A DNA stretch of 64,000 nt from Nilaparvata lugens. Lineage: Eukaryota > Arthropoda > Insecta > Hemiptera > Delphacidae. The notes beneath the pieces are model-generated. The model was not told where the DNA came from. It did not search any database and worked only from the letters and a program-made list of their open reading frames with translations. The stretch's first letter is position 1; each line of letters opens with the position of its first letter. The stretch spans positions 47,723,770 to 47,787,769 of the forward strand of contig NC_052505.1 in the NCBI RefSeq assembly GCF_014356525.2, in the 5' to 3' direction. Positions 11,817-23,811 of this stretch are shown here, one piece after another. Made by a program: the position numbers and the translations under genes.

Positions 11817-14800
11817 GATTTTGATTGTATGATGCCTACACCACACTCTCGCCAAGTCGTTTGCCAAGCGGTTCGCTGTATACATACGTGCGGAGTGAAG
11901 ACAAGCGGTAGCCATCCACACTTTCGCGCTCGTCGTCATTTGTACGCATTTGGCAAACGTGTGAAACCGACATAATATATTGAATTCATAATACATTAAA
12001 AAAAAAAATAAATGCATATATCTACAATGGATGAAACTTCTATAACGTACCGTATAAATATAAATACACGATGTTTGAATGATAAATATTGAAGTTATTG
12101 TTGTATGCATTCAGACCACATTGCGGTATGATTTCTGATAATTGATTCCTTGACCTTCATTCAATTACAGTATGTACATTATTATTATTCATGCTGCACA
12201 TAATGAAGTACTTTGAAACAGCCTAATGAACTTCATATGAATCAGGCAAGTTGGTTTCTGAGCTTGTAAGCAGAAAAAGTGAGAGAGCTTTTCAAAGGTG
12301 AGAAAGTCATCAATCTATGATGAGGATCCTCATTGAAATATCAAATCATCCAACAGTGGCTCCTTACAATAATTATTCATTCTATGTGAGCAGCAGCTCA
12401 AAGTGAAAGCGCCTGACACCAAGCTAGAGATAAAACACATGAGCGTGGATGTGAGATTTGAAAAGCAATGGGTTCATTATTATTAATCGCCTGTTTTAGT
12501 TGATGATATATCGTCGCACAGTGTGACAGCACTCTGTAACGAGCTGAGCCAGTGTTGATTACCGCGATAAGTTGCCTCCACTACTCCACTACAACGCAAC
12601 GCAACGCGACGTGTGTGTTGACTTACTGCAGTTTGTGAAATGGTATCATGGTTTCCGACCGCCAACCAGTTACGGTTTATAATCAGACACCAAATTTCTC
12701 TATCTGGTAATAACTCTTCCACCGCGGGATTGCTTCGTACGCTTGCCGCAGAAACAAATTTATGTTCACATAGTTCTTCAAATCTGGATCGTTTCTCGAA
12801 TGTGTGTTCTACCTATTCCAGACAGAAATACTAATGAGTCAAGTCGAAATCATGATTTAAACACTGAAATTGTTGGGTTTAACATTGTTAGGTATGAAGT
12901 CATAGAAAAACATGCATGCATCTTTGTTGACATCATAATTTTTTGAACCATGAAATTATGTACCACAAATAAATTATATAACAATGTTCATCTTGAATGC
13001 TACAAATGTTGCTGTAAATTAATCAAGATAATTACGTAGTATGTAATGTAAATAATATGTAATATCATCAATTATGATTGAGCTTATGACATGAATAGAA
13101 AATTCGAAAGCTCGTAGTTTTTTCATGTCAATCCTTATAGTTCATTGATTAGTTCCCGTTGACTTGGATTCCTAAACTTGAACTCCTATTCTACGTGCAA
13201 TCTGATATTCACGTTTGTCATGAGTGGAGATTCAGTGCTATTCAGTTATATCTGAACAAAATTCGTAAGATTCTTCCAAAGTGAACACTTCCAAGTTATT
13301 TTAATATTGATTGGATTCCTTCTCTCACGTTTCTCACTAAAGCTCGTATTCCCTTGTCTCTTCAAATCTCCAGTCGGAGTTCTTCATCAAAATCGTATAC
13401 TGATCCATCAAAGATTATACATAACGCTCCAATGTTGTCTTCAATCACAGTTCTTCACTGGATTTCAATCTAAGAAATTTTAAGCATAGAACTTCTTTCA
13501 TCATCACGATCAGATTCAACTCCATGATTCCTGTGAAGTTATTGAGAGTTGATACAGCAAAATCAACGTCAATCTCCAAAATACCAACATTTGAATTCCG
13601 TTGGAGTTCATTTGAAATTTGAAAGCACTCTTCTCTCGAGTTCTTCAATTCCAGAGCACATCACTCACCAAGATCCGATCAAATTTCAAGGAAATGTCTC
13701 TTCTTATACAAGCAAGCAAGAAGAAAGAAAATTGATTCGGTGGATGATAATGATGACGTAAGAAATTGCATACTGCTTGTTGGTGTTCTCCGCTCATCTT
13801 GCTCCTCCGGCATTCTCAGTTGCGTTGAGCTGCTGCTGCTGCTGCTGCCACTATTCCCTTAGGGGATTAAAATGCTCGCTCCATCGCCTCTTCCTTCTCC
13901 TTCATCTTCATCAGCCACCTTTTTTCTCGTTTGTCATTTGTCTCTGCCTTTTGTCGTCAACGAACGCCCCGGAGACTGGCTTGATATCAACGATTTTATT
14001 TTTTCAGAAAAGTAATACACCGTCTTCGATTATTATCCCTGGAAATCGTGATTGATTTTCGGAAGATTCTGGCGGGCGAATGCTCATTTCGCGTTCCGAA
14101 GAAGAAATTAATGAGGGTGTATTGGGAAATCGACGTGAGAAAAAATCGTTTCCCTCTCGAATCGAACAACAGAGATGATGGATTTTGAAAAATCGGCAAC
14201 ATGAATACTCTTGGGAAATTATCATTTAATACGGTTGAGGAAGTGGAGTGGATATTTCCACATTTCCAGTAAACTTATAAAAAATGGCAACCCTAAGAGG
14301 ATTCCAAAACATCTTTGACTTGAGCGAGGATTGTACGGTTTTTGAGATGAAATTCCTTTAAAGCATTCAACTCAACTCTTTTCCTGGTCCTTTTTTTTAA
14401 TGAACTCTAATTATCTTATCTGGTTAATTAGCTTTCAAGCGTGCTTGTTAATGTACACACAAGAATGGGAAATCAGAAGTTTTGTTCAAGTTTGAAGGAT
14501 TATTGTATTTTCCTGGTAATATGAAGTAATTAGTCCATCTCATCAATATGAGTTTGAAAGGTGATTGACTTCCCTTATTCTTGACGATGATAGGTTGTTC
14601 AAGTTTTATTCAGACTGATAGACTCATGAATAAGATATCAGATTGGCAGAGTACTAAAAAGATTCACTGACGTAAGAAGCATGAAGATTTGTATTGAATT
14701 TCAATATTCAATTAAGGATTTTTTTCAACTTTCCAGTGTTCTACATCCTTCTGACTTCCCATCGCTTACGATAGCAATAACAATTTCACTCAACATCTCT

Positions 14801-15748
14801 CAGATTCCACGCCTACTACCTCTCTTCTCACCAAAATTATTTGAAATTTCTCCCTTATCCAACCACAGGGGTTTTTCATGGTTTTGTTAGGGCCACTACG
14901 ACAGAAATAGTGTGTTGAAAATGAGTACATACAAGCTCGTCATACACGTTGTGTCATCAGCAAAAGGCTTTGAACAACATTTTTTGAAGTTGGATTTTTA
15001 TCTTTGATCTTTTTGTTTATTTCTGCTTCGCTGCTCTGTTTCAGGTTAAATTATTTTTGAATAATTATAATTTGTAATTGTCCAGTGGTTTATTTCTTGT
15101 TACTGGTTGTTTATTTTTTATTGGAAGCTGCTGTCAAACAACTGTTTTTCGTTCGAAGCCTTTCGCGTTTAAACACATGACCGTTCACACATGCTCAAGC
15201 TCAACACATGTGTCCTGTAGTTAGTGGCCAACCTAACTCTCACTCCAATTTCATCATCCTGTATTTTTGCAATATGGTTACCTCGCGGCTATCCCTTCAA
15301 GTTTCACTGCAAGAAAATGCTTTTTATTTCTTCTTCTCTACTTGTTTTCTCTCTTGAACCCCAGATATTGCTCCCTAATCAAACTATTACAAAAAGATCA
15401 CAAAATAACATGGTTGATAACAAAACTTGATAACAAAAATTGCATGGTTGCCTGTAAAGTCTGTATACGGGCGAAAGTTTTACGTGACAACGACTTTGAG
15501 TGGTAAAATAATTTTAATGTGAATATTCATTCGTAAAGTAGGAAGAAGGATGAAATAATAGTAACAATTTAAAACATTTATTTATACAAAGAATTATATT
15601 TAAAACATTAATTTATACAAAGAATCTCGCACTGAATTCCATATTAACAAGATTTTATTTTTACCTTCACACATCCTCAACAAAACCACTCTGTCTCTCT
15701 CGCTCTTAGGCGGGCTAACTGTGCTCGATTCAATTTTTTACATAGCTG
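11817..15748. other. Non-coding DNA with minor repeats
   Basis: No gene is recognised. Minor features are a possible short inverted repeat near 11830-11975 (GTTTGCCAAGCG and CGCATTTGGCAAAC), a GC-richer block at 12490-12770, and a (CTG)6 run at 13831-13848. Short duplicated A-rich motifs (ATTTATACAAAGAAT twice) lie near 15580-15625. Reading frames of 60-110 codons here have no family resemblance. Confidence 0.4.
13831..13848 (+). repeat. (CTG)6 microsatellite
   Basis: Pure TGC/CTG trinucleotide run within a GC-richer patch (13790-13980). Confidence 0.95.
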
Positions 15749-15881
15749 CCTGGAAAGTAGTGGCGCAGTCGCAGGAGATTGCTTGCGGCGCCTGCGCAGG
15801 TTGACTGCTCCGTTTCACTCTCTCTCCAGGTGAATGCCTTCGGGTTGCTGTAAAGACCTTAAAGAGATATAGACCCACAAT
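15749..15881 (+). repeat. 133-bp direct repeat, copy 1
   Basis: CCTGGAAAGTAGTGGCGCAG through AGACCCACAAT is repeated at 18810-18942 with two substitutions and no length change. It is GC-rich compared with its surroundings and non-coding. The two copies lie in the same orientation on either side of the mariner-like element at 16120-18470. Confidence 0.93.
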
Positions 15882-16119
15882 CCTAAGCTTAATAATACTT
15901 AAAATTTCTCTGGATGTTGAAACAGATAACAGAGTTTTGAAAGCTTGCATAATATGTATGAATATAATGAATAATGCATATAATTGAAAAAGAACGACAG
16001 ACCAGGTCCAAAAGTATTCTATTCCCAAATTTTGATAATGAAAACAAGTCCAAAAAGATCAGCCAAGTTGTTTCTACTGTTTAAAGTTCAAGTCCAATAT
16101 TTCATTCTAAATTAATATA

Positions 16120-16580
16120 CAGGTGTTTCAGAAGTAGTGTCGAGAATTTTAGGGTATTGTACCTGGATGCTGGGAGACTACAAATGTCATATTTGAAGTG
16201 TCCAAAACTCAGCGGTTATCCTTATAGCTGCCATTTTGTTTTTTTCACTTAAAAATTTTTATCTCAAGAACGAAATGTTGTATTGATCTGAAATTTGGCA
16301 TGAATATTTATGCTATAAAGACTCAACTATAAAAATAAAAAAAAATTTTTCGTTGAAATTTTTCAAAATGGCGGCCATTTTAAATTTTTGATGGCGAATA
16401 TCTCGAAAACCGTCCATTTTACAGAAAATTTACAAGAGACAAAAAAGTTAGCAAATTTTTTCACAATTCCAATGATACCTAATTTATTAAGATTGGTCGA
16501 AGAATAACAGAGAAATTAATTTTTTTCGTACTGCATGCATGACCATTTTTCACCATTTAAAGATCAATATTAATTTTTTA
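16120..16580. repeat. Left terminal inverted repeat of the mariner-like element
   Basis: Pairs with about 18008-18470 over roughly 460 bp, including GTACTGCATGCATGACCA near 16528 and TCATGCATGCAGTAC near 18044. It contains paired CAAAATGGC/GCCATTTTG stretches. It would form a very long stem in single-stranded form. Confidence 0.9.
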
Positions 16581-16827
16581 ATTCCAGATGTATTTAAGAT
16601 GAAGCTTGAAACTCGGTATGGCTCCATATGGGCAAACAGATGATTTTACAATGGTTTTCAGATGATAATGTTTGTCTTGTAAAAGTATTGTTGTTTCATT
16701 AAAAGTAAAGAACCAGATGTAGTGCTTCCTATTTCTTAGTCTCACGTTTCCTAGGTCTTATTTCTATCTTAAATTTCCAGTTTCAATATTTTCTTACGTT
16801 GCTTCTACACAAATATTTAATATTGTA

Positions 16828-17899
16828 ATGGAATTTAGTCCGCTGGAGTACACCGATATTCACTTCATGTATGGAGCAGCTCTTGGCAATGCGACCGAAG
16901 CAAGAAGATGTATGCAGCTGCATTTCCAAACCGCCGTCTCCTTCCGACAAGGTGTTCACAAGAACTCACAATCGGCTGAGAGAAGTTGGTTCATTTGAAC
17001 GGAACAGGGTAATTGCTGGTAGGCCTCGAGCAGTTCGAAATGTTGCTTTTGAAGAGGAAGTATTGCAGAAATTCGATTTCAATCCTAGAACGAGTACGAG
17101 AGCAGTTGCAAAGCAAATCAATTCAAGTGCTTCTTCTGTGTGGCGTGTACTAAACAAGGAAAGACTTCACCCCTTCAGCTTTCAAAAAGTTCACTCATTG
17201 GTTGAACGCGACTATGAGCCAAGAGTAAACTGTGCCCGTTGGTTTCTTCAGCAAGACATTATCCAACCAAATTTTCTAGAAAATGTGTTATTTACCGATG
17301 AGTCCAGCTTTACAAGAGAAGGAATCTTCAACTCTCGCAACAGTCACGTCTGGGCCTTAGACAATCCTCATGAGGTCAAAGTGCGTGGTTATCAGCATAG
17401 ATTTTCGCTGAATGTTTGGACGGGTATCTTAGGTAATCGCGTGATTGGACCATACATTCTTCCTAATCGTCTGAATTCTCCACGTACATTACTTTTTTAA
17501 GAGACATACTACCAGAACTTTTGGAAGATGTGCCTCTTGCAACAGATATAATATTTGGTTTCAACATGATGGTGCCCCTGCTCATTTCGGAAATGTTGTT
17601 ACGGACTTTCTGAACATGACCTATCGTCAGCGGTGGATTGGGCGGGGTGGACCAGTACCGTGGCCCGCACGTTCACCTGACCTCAACCCTTTAGATTTTT
17701 TTTCTGGGGCCATATGAAAGACCTTGTTTACAGCACGCCAGTAGAAAACGAGGAAGACCTTGTGGCAAGAGTGGTTGCTGCAGCAGGTGCCATTCAAGAT
17801 GATGAAAATGCTTTTATAGCAGTTCGACGGTCCATGATTGAAAGGTGCAGACTGTGTAATCAAGTTGAAGGACGGCATTTTGAGCAATTGCTGCATTAG
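16828..17899 (+). pseudogene. Mariner/Tc1-like (DD41D) transposase, frameshifted
   Basis: A transposase that would cut and paste the surrounding element. The start MEFSPLEYTDIHFMYG (ATG 16828) is joined through at least two small deletions (about 16915 and 16950) to a long segment carrying a helix-turn-helix region (RAVAKQINSSASSVWRVL). Next come the first catalytic Asp in LFTDES (codon 17297), two more frame changes (about 17485-17500 and 17545-17556), the second Asp in QHDGAPAH (17568) and the third in SPDLNPLD (17694). The latter two are separated by exactly 41 residues, the DD41D spacing. A T-run deletion (17695-17702) shifts the last segment, which ends LRNQVEGRHFEQLLH-like at 17899. All three Asp are kept, but at least five frameshifts make it inactive. 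Confidence 0.92.
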
Positions 17900-18007
17900 T
17901 ATCAGTGAACCGATTTGAGTGAAATTAATATTTTTCAATGTAAAAAAATTTGGAGAAAGTTATTCTTGTATATTTCTGTAATAAGAACGGTTTTCATGAA
18001 ATTATAA

Positions 18008-18470
18008 AAAAAATTAATATTGATCTTTAAATGGTGAAAAGTGGTCATGCATGCAGTACGAAAAAAATTAATTTCTCTGTTATTCTTTGACCAATCTTAA
18101 TAAATTAGGTATCATTGGAATTGTGAAAAAATTTGCTAACTTTTTTGTCTCTTGTAAATTTTCTGTAAAATGGACGGTTTTCGAGATATTCGCCATCAAA
18201 AATTTAAAATGGCCGCCATTTTGAAAAATTTCAACGAAAAATTTTTTTTTTATTTTTCATAGTTGAGTCTTTATAGCATAAATATTCATGCCAAATTTCA
18301 GATCAATACAACATTTCGTTCTTGAGATAAAAATTTTTAAGTGAAAAAAACAAAATGGCAGCTATAAGGATAACCGCTGAGTTTTGGACACTTCAAATAT
18401 GACATTTGTAGTCTCCTAGCATCAAGGTACAATACCCTAAAATTCTCGACACTACTTCTGAAACACCCTG
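18008..18470. repeat. Right terminal inverted repeat of the mariner-like element
   Basis: Complement of 16120-16580. It ends CTGAAACACCCTG followed by TA. Confidence 0.9.
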
Positions 18471-18589
18471 TATAATGAGCTATGAATTACCCTAAGTGGG
18501 CTAATTAGTCCATATCATTCCAGAAAATAAGTCAGACTTGAACCATTTCTCAATAACAAACACATTACCAGTACTCCCACTTTGGCACT

Positions 18590-18805
18590 GATATTTTGAT
18601 TTCCAGATATTTCCAATTCCGCCATCTGACAAACAAATAATTTGAGTTCCAGATACTCCCAATTCCGCCTAGCAACATATTTCGAGTTCCGGATATTTCC
18701 AACTCTGCTGTCTGACAAATATTCGGAGTTCCACCCAGCAACAGTTTTCTAGCATAGGACATTTAACATTGATATTTTGAGTTCCAGATATTTCCAATTC
18801 CGCGG
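18590..18805 (+). repeat. Degenerate tandem repeat (GAGTTCCAGATATTTCCAATTCCGC units)
   Basis: Four to five diverged copies of a motif close to TTCCAGATATTTCCAATTCC, separated by 30-60 bases that themselves repeat words such as CTGACAAA and CAGCAACA. Non-coding; the overlapping minus-strand frames (SGTRN, EISGNQN) are translations of the repeat. Confidence 0.75.
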
Positions 18806-18809
18806 CCCC

Positions 18810-18942
18810 CCTGGAAAGTAGTGGCGCAGTCTCAGGAGATTGCTTGCGGCGCCTGCGCAGGTTGACTGCTCCGTTTCACTCTCTCTCCAGGTGAATGCCT
18901 TCGGGTTGCTGTAAAGACCTTGAAGAGATATAGACCCACAAT
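18810..18942 (+). repeat. 133-bp direct repeat, copy 2
   Basis: See 15749-15881. It differs by CAGTCTCAGG for CAGTCGCAGG and ACCTTGAAG for ACCTTAAAG. Confidence 0.93.
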
Positions 18943-20486
18943 GCCTATGCCTTCCCAATTTCTTACTTGAAATTAAAGGCCGCCATTGGGGTATTATAGC
19001 ACGAGATATTATATCTATATATATTTGTAATACAATAGATCACAAAGCATTGGTGGCATTGGTATGTAATAATCTTATGGGTTGCCCCCTCAATGGTGGA
19101 TTTCAATTCCAAGTATGACACTAGCGCTGTATGTGAGTCTATGCATCTTTAAGGTCTTTGGGTTGCTGCTGCGTTGCTCGCCACTGCTCCTATTCGTGCT
19201 CTCTCCAGACGACCGTGAACCGAAACGAAAGCTCTCACTCGCTCTCATTGTGAGCGCATAACACGGAGCGTAACACAGTTTCTTGAAGTGTCACCTGGCT
19301 AACCAATTTATAAGACGTTGTCACGTCAATAACAATAATTTATTTACAAAAGATCGAAGATGAAAAAGAGATAGAATAATGAATATTAAAACTTATCTTA
19401 TTCAAACAAAACAAAATTCAAACTGAGTACATTAATTTTACGCTACATTTGAAAATACATGCATATTGTAATGTCACCTTTGGGTACACGTAGAATATAT
19501 GCCCCACATTGGTTGTGACATGTTCATGTAAAGCCGTATTTGACTTATATGTGCCCAGCTGGCAGTAGTCGATAGAGCAAATGAGATTTGAATATGTTTT
19601 ATATTTATATGCCTGCTGAAATAGAAATACCATATGGTTCCTACCAGCTCTTCAAGGAGCTTATACCAAATTCTGCTATCAAAGCTGCAAACTGCTGCCG
19701 CTTTATTAATCGACAATTCTTACCGCTGCTCCAATTGACTTCACAATTATAGATGCTGAAGAGGTAGATAAATATAAGGATTCTAAATATTGCACAAGAC
19801 AATATGGTACCGACACCAATCCAACTCGCTACCATCTGACAAAGGGGTCAGCAGTGTGAGATGTTACCAAGTGTGATCAACGACGGTATTTTAGTTAGAA
19901 TTCCTTAAACTTTCTATGACTTGTCAAACTGCTTAGGCTTAATTCTGTGACCCTGGGTTTCAGTCAATTTGACTTCAGCAATTAGGTTGAAGCATTTAAA
20001 TAAATCTTGAGAACGTAATTTTTCTGAAGATTTGATGATCAATACTGTATATCGCTTATTTAGCCAACACATTCAGTGAAGAATATAGTTGGTTGCTAAT
20101 TTTATTAATTAGTCAATAATAGTCTAATAATAAAAAATACTAGTACAAGATTGGTCATGCATAAAGATTGGATTATAAATGAAAAGTACATCATCAAACA
20201 AATTAAATATATAATTATAAATGAAAGTATATCCAACAAGCAATATTAAAATATGAAACAATAGAAATAAAATAATGTGAGAAATTACGCAAGGAAATAT
20301 ATCACAGATGGCTCTATCAAAATCCTACTATGCCTACTAAGATTGATTGATAATTCTTGTAATATTCCTATCAGCATAATGCTAATATAATATATTATAT
20401 TGTCACGATGTATTCTGTGACTGATGAGGGAAATTGATTTTAGAGCTAGTTTTGTCAACACTCGGTAATCTTGTTATAAGATCTCG
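18943..20486. other. Non-coding DNA, possible small hairpin
   Basis: CTTGAAATTAAAGGCCGCCA near 18967 and TGGTGGATTTCAATTCCAAG near 19095 are imperfect complements, so 18967-19117 may be a small foldback. 19140-19270 contains a GC-richer patch whose TTTAAGGTCTTTGGGTTGCT partly echoes the 133-bp repeat. The rest is AT-rich with no recognised gene. Confidence 0.4.
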
Positions 20487-21925
20487 TTGTGTCATGGGCA
20501 GTACAGGCACTGGGCTACTGCTCAACTATGCTGCGCACCCTTATCTTCTCCCACTCGGCTGCCAAGGGAGGCTCGCCGAGGAGAAGAGAGAGCCAGTCTA
20601 GCATGGACACTATGGACAGTCAGTCGAAAACTATTGAAGGAAGCAGGATGCGGCCAAAGAGTGAGGCCAGCTCGAGACCAGAATCTACTCTTACTCCTTC
20701 CATTACTTCAAATTGCACCTTCTATTAACTGGAGTTAATAGAAGACGCTGGAAGCTTGAAGATACAACACTTACAAGAAGGCGAGTCCTGTATGACAACT
20801 TATGCCACTTCTAGCAGCTAGCCTGCCCTATTCGACCAGTGTCGACAAGTTGGGCTTTGGGCTAGATCTGACCGGGCCCAGGAACATCCCGAAGAGGACC
20901 AGGAATAGCAAGAGGACCTCGAGTAAGGCTTGATAAGGCCTTTCTCGACCCCGAGACACCGATCCTGGCCGCAGGAGACCGCCGGTGACCATGGTGTTGG
21001 AATAGGTGACCACCAGTGATACCCAGTTCCAGGGCTCTTCTATCTTGCTAGTTCCATCGGAAATAGCAAGAGGACCTGGAGTAAGGCTTGAGAAGGCCTT
21101 TCTTGACCCCAAGACACCGATCCTGGCCGCAGGAGATAGCCGGTGACCGAGGTGTTGGACTCGATGACCACCAGTGATGCCCGGTTCCAGGGCTCTTTTA
21201 TGTTGGTACTTCCATCGGGAATTGCAAGAGGACCTCGAGTAAGGCTTGGGAAGGCCTTTCTCGACCCCAAGACACCGATCCTGGCCGCAGGAGACCGCCG
21301 GTGACCAAGGTGTTGGAATAGGTGACCACCAGTGATGCCCGGTTCCAGGGCTCTTTAATGTTGGTACTTCCATCGGGAATTGCAAGAGGACTCGAGTAAG
21401 GCTTGGGAAGGCCTTTCTCGACCCCAAGACACCGATTCTGATAGCCAGAAACAGCCGGTGCCCGAGGCGAGGGACCCAGTGACCACTAGCGACGCCCGGA
21501 CCCAGGGCCCTTCTATCTTGCCAATTCCATCGAGATCTGCAATAAGACATCCAGTGACAATTGGGAACGCTTCTCACGTCCCGGGGATCATATTCATGGA
21601 AGATACCAGATTGTTCCTACTCCTATCTCTCCCCGCCCAACCCTGTTAGGCAGTGCGCAAGCACGGCCCCTCTTTCCTAAAAGAGGGAATCACTTCAATA
21701 AGGTACTCAAGGCCCTGTTCCAACCCTCGACTCGAACGAGGGTGGTTGATGGACACCACACCAAGCCTCCTGTCCCCTGCTGCGGCCCACCCCAGACGCC
21801 GACTGAGTCTAGCCGGCCCAGAGTGACACTGGGAATTCTAGTAGAAGAAGGTATGGGCCAAAATCTACTCAGAATATGTATTTATGTGGCTCTATCTGTC
21901 GATGTGCTTTCGCTTGTTGAATAAC
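20487..21925 (+). other. GC-rich island of unknown nature
   Basis: Much higher G+C than its flanks and containing the minisatellite below. A plus-strand frame at 20489-20728 gives a 79-aa Ser/Arg-rich peptide (containing MDTMDSQSKTIEGS). Another at 21380-21649 gives a Ser/Pro/Thr-rich peptide whose first part is the minisatellite translated. Neither matches a family I recognise. The block could be the 5' part of a retroelement, a decayed low-complexity gene or a CpG-rich regulatory island. Confidence 0.4.
20920..21450 (+). repeat. Minisatellite, about 158-bp unit, 3.3 copies
   Basis: The landmark ACCGAT(C/T)CTG recurs with its GAT at 20961, 21119, 21277 and 21434, giving periods of 158, 158 and 157. 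Each unit carries CTCGAGTAAGGCTTG-like, CCGCAGGAGA and TTCCAGGGCTCTT words. The period is not a multiple of three, so the 249-codon minus-strand frame across it reads each unit in a different frame and is accidental. Confidence 0.92.
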
Positions 21926-23606
21926 AAAATTTATAATTCCATACTCCAACAATAACAAAACTTAAATATTAATTCTCAGGTTATGAGTTCAGCCGTCAGT
22001 GGAATTTAGGTGAAATAACTTATCTTAGGATCTTTGAGCTTCTGGTGATTCTTTTTCAAAAAATACTGATAATCAAATACATTAAATGAGCACATACCAT
22101 GAATTAAATAGTGATAGATACTTAAATATTGAATTCTCATCAATGTTTTTAATAAGACTTTTCCCTTATTTATGATTACTTGTGCAAATAATTTTAAATC
22201 AAGCTTGATTTTAAATTTAATCTTGGACGAGCTAGCTTTATCAAATTTCTATGAATTCGTTGCACTGAGGGTCCTCTAGAATATTTTACAACTCATGTGC
22301 GCCAATTTTTCACAAATTTAAAGATGTGGCGTGGATTTTCCTCATGTGTCCTATGCCTTATTCCTGGTGGGCTGCTGTCGTCTTCTCCAATGGAAATGAT
22401 TACTCTAGTACCTCATGTCATAGAGCGACTCCACTGAATTATGTCGATCACTTAACAGGAACATTTAAAATTCAAACGTTGGGAATAAAAAAAATTAATA
22501 ATATAAGGGGTTCATTCTAATGCTCTCATATTGGTTGGTGTCCCGGTTGATCTCTGGCAAGCAAGTGGGCAGTTGATCCTCCCTTATTCTTTCTTGACGA
22601 TACTTCCTATTTCTAAATTTACATAGCTTCGTAATATGATACTGTCAAAAAGTTTGTGATGCAAAGGTATAGTAATAAGTTATATATGAATATATTTACA
22701 CTCAAATTTGATCCTATGCTAGTAACAAACACACATACATTTAACAATAATTATATATTTTTATAATTTTAAAAAAGACCACGTGGTGACTTTTTGAAAT
22801 ATTTATTTTTAGCGTCTACCAAATACTGGATTCTGATTAGTACATCACCAGTTTTTGTACAAAATGTGCTATTGTATTAATACGCCTAATAAAACTAGAT
22901 CCCATTTCCTTTTTTATTTTTATTATATTCTCATGATTTCTCATCTGCTAGTATATATACAATAAATATTTATATATGCTTTTAAACGTTTATGTCCTTC
23001 ATTTTGCATGCTGGAATCTACAAAACCCTTTTTGTCCTTGTTTTATTAAGTACTGTTTACTTACAACTATTTGCTAGAAAGTATCTGACTGAATTTCAGA
23101 TGTATAGCTTGATCGTTTTTGATGTTGCCAACAAGCATTATTCACAAAGAACTTAACCTCTAATACAATATTATTTTTCTTATTAAATAATTGAAAAATG
23201 ATTTCCATTCCGAATTGTTGCAAATAATCTTAGCCTTCATAGTCGTTATTATCTCATCTTTATCGTTGACTGATAATACAACTGATGATAAAACTTTCTG
23301 GTTTCATGGAATGAGACCTAATAATCCATTTCAATGAATGAATTCTATTTGTGCCAAAATGCACCGTTATATAAGCAGTGATAAAGATAATTACTGATGA
23401 TAATAAAGCTATTAATGTATAAAAAGTGTAAAACGCAACTTTATTGCTTTGAGCAAAAAACAGTTATCACACGACAAGTAGTGATGTACGATTATTCTGC
23501 AAAAGCAATAAAGAAGATTTCCAATTGAATTAAAATATAATCATATTTCCAAAATTGCAGAATGAGACTACAAAACAATAAATATAATTACCGTAATACA
23601 TAGCAC
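21926..23606. other. AT-rich non-coding DNA
   Basis: No gene recognised. At 22779-22797 it contains ACCACGTGGTGACTTTTT, which has an inverted partner at 25898-25915. Confidence 0.4.
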
Positions 23607-23742
23607 TGGTCGCCCAAAAGCTGGTTGAATTTTGATTGTGATTAATTCCACGAGAACCAATCAGAGAAGCCTTCTTTTCATGAAAGCCTTTTCTGATTGG
23701 TTCTTGTAAAATTAATTGAACCAGCTTTTGTGAAATAGGGCC
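23607..23742. mobile_element. 136-bp hairpin MITE (GGGCC-ended family)
   Basis: The left arm contains AAAAGCTGGTTGAATTTT and AGAACCAATCAGAGAAG. The right arm contains the complements CTTTTCTGATTGGTTCTTG and AATTGAACCAGCTTTTG and ends TAGGGCC. The loop is about 9 bases. A diverged copy lies at 5050-5194. Confidence 0.82.
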
Positions 23743-23811
23743 ATAATATTATATTGTCGCTATTGTTGAAGCTATGAACCTTACCCCTCATGGAACTTGG
23801 AGGACTATATA

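Larger units (their letters stand above)
16120..18470 (+). mobile_element. DD41D mariner-like transposon with long inverted repeats (2351 bp)
   Basis: The element starts CAGGTGTTTCAGAAGTAGTG and ends with the complement CACTACTTCTGAAACACCCTG, flanked on both sides by TA, the target duplication expected of the IS630/Tc1/mariner superfamily. It encloses a decayed transposase (16828-17899) in the plus direction. The inverted repeats are about 460 bp each, far longer than the roughly 30-bp ends of classical mariner. The left terminus has lost one G relative to the right. The copy is full-length but cannot make transposase. Confidence 0.92.

Noticed and set aside
20828..21577. 249-codon minus-strand frame with internal repeats
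   Set aside because: It spans the 158-bp minisatellite, whose period is not a multiple of three, so each unit is read in a different frame. No domain is recognisable.
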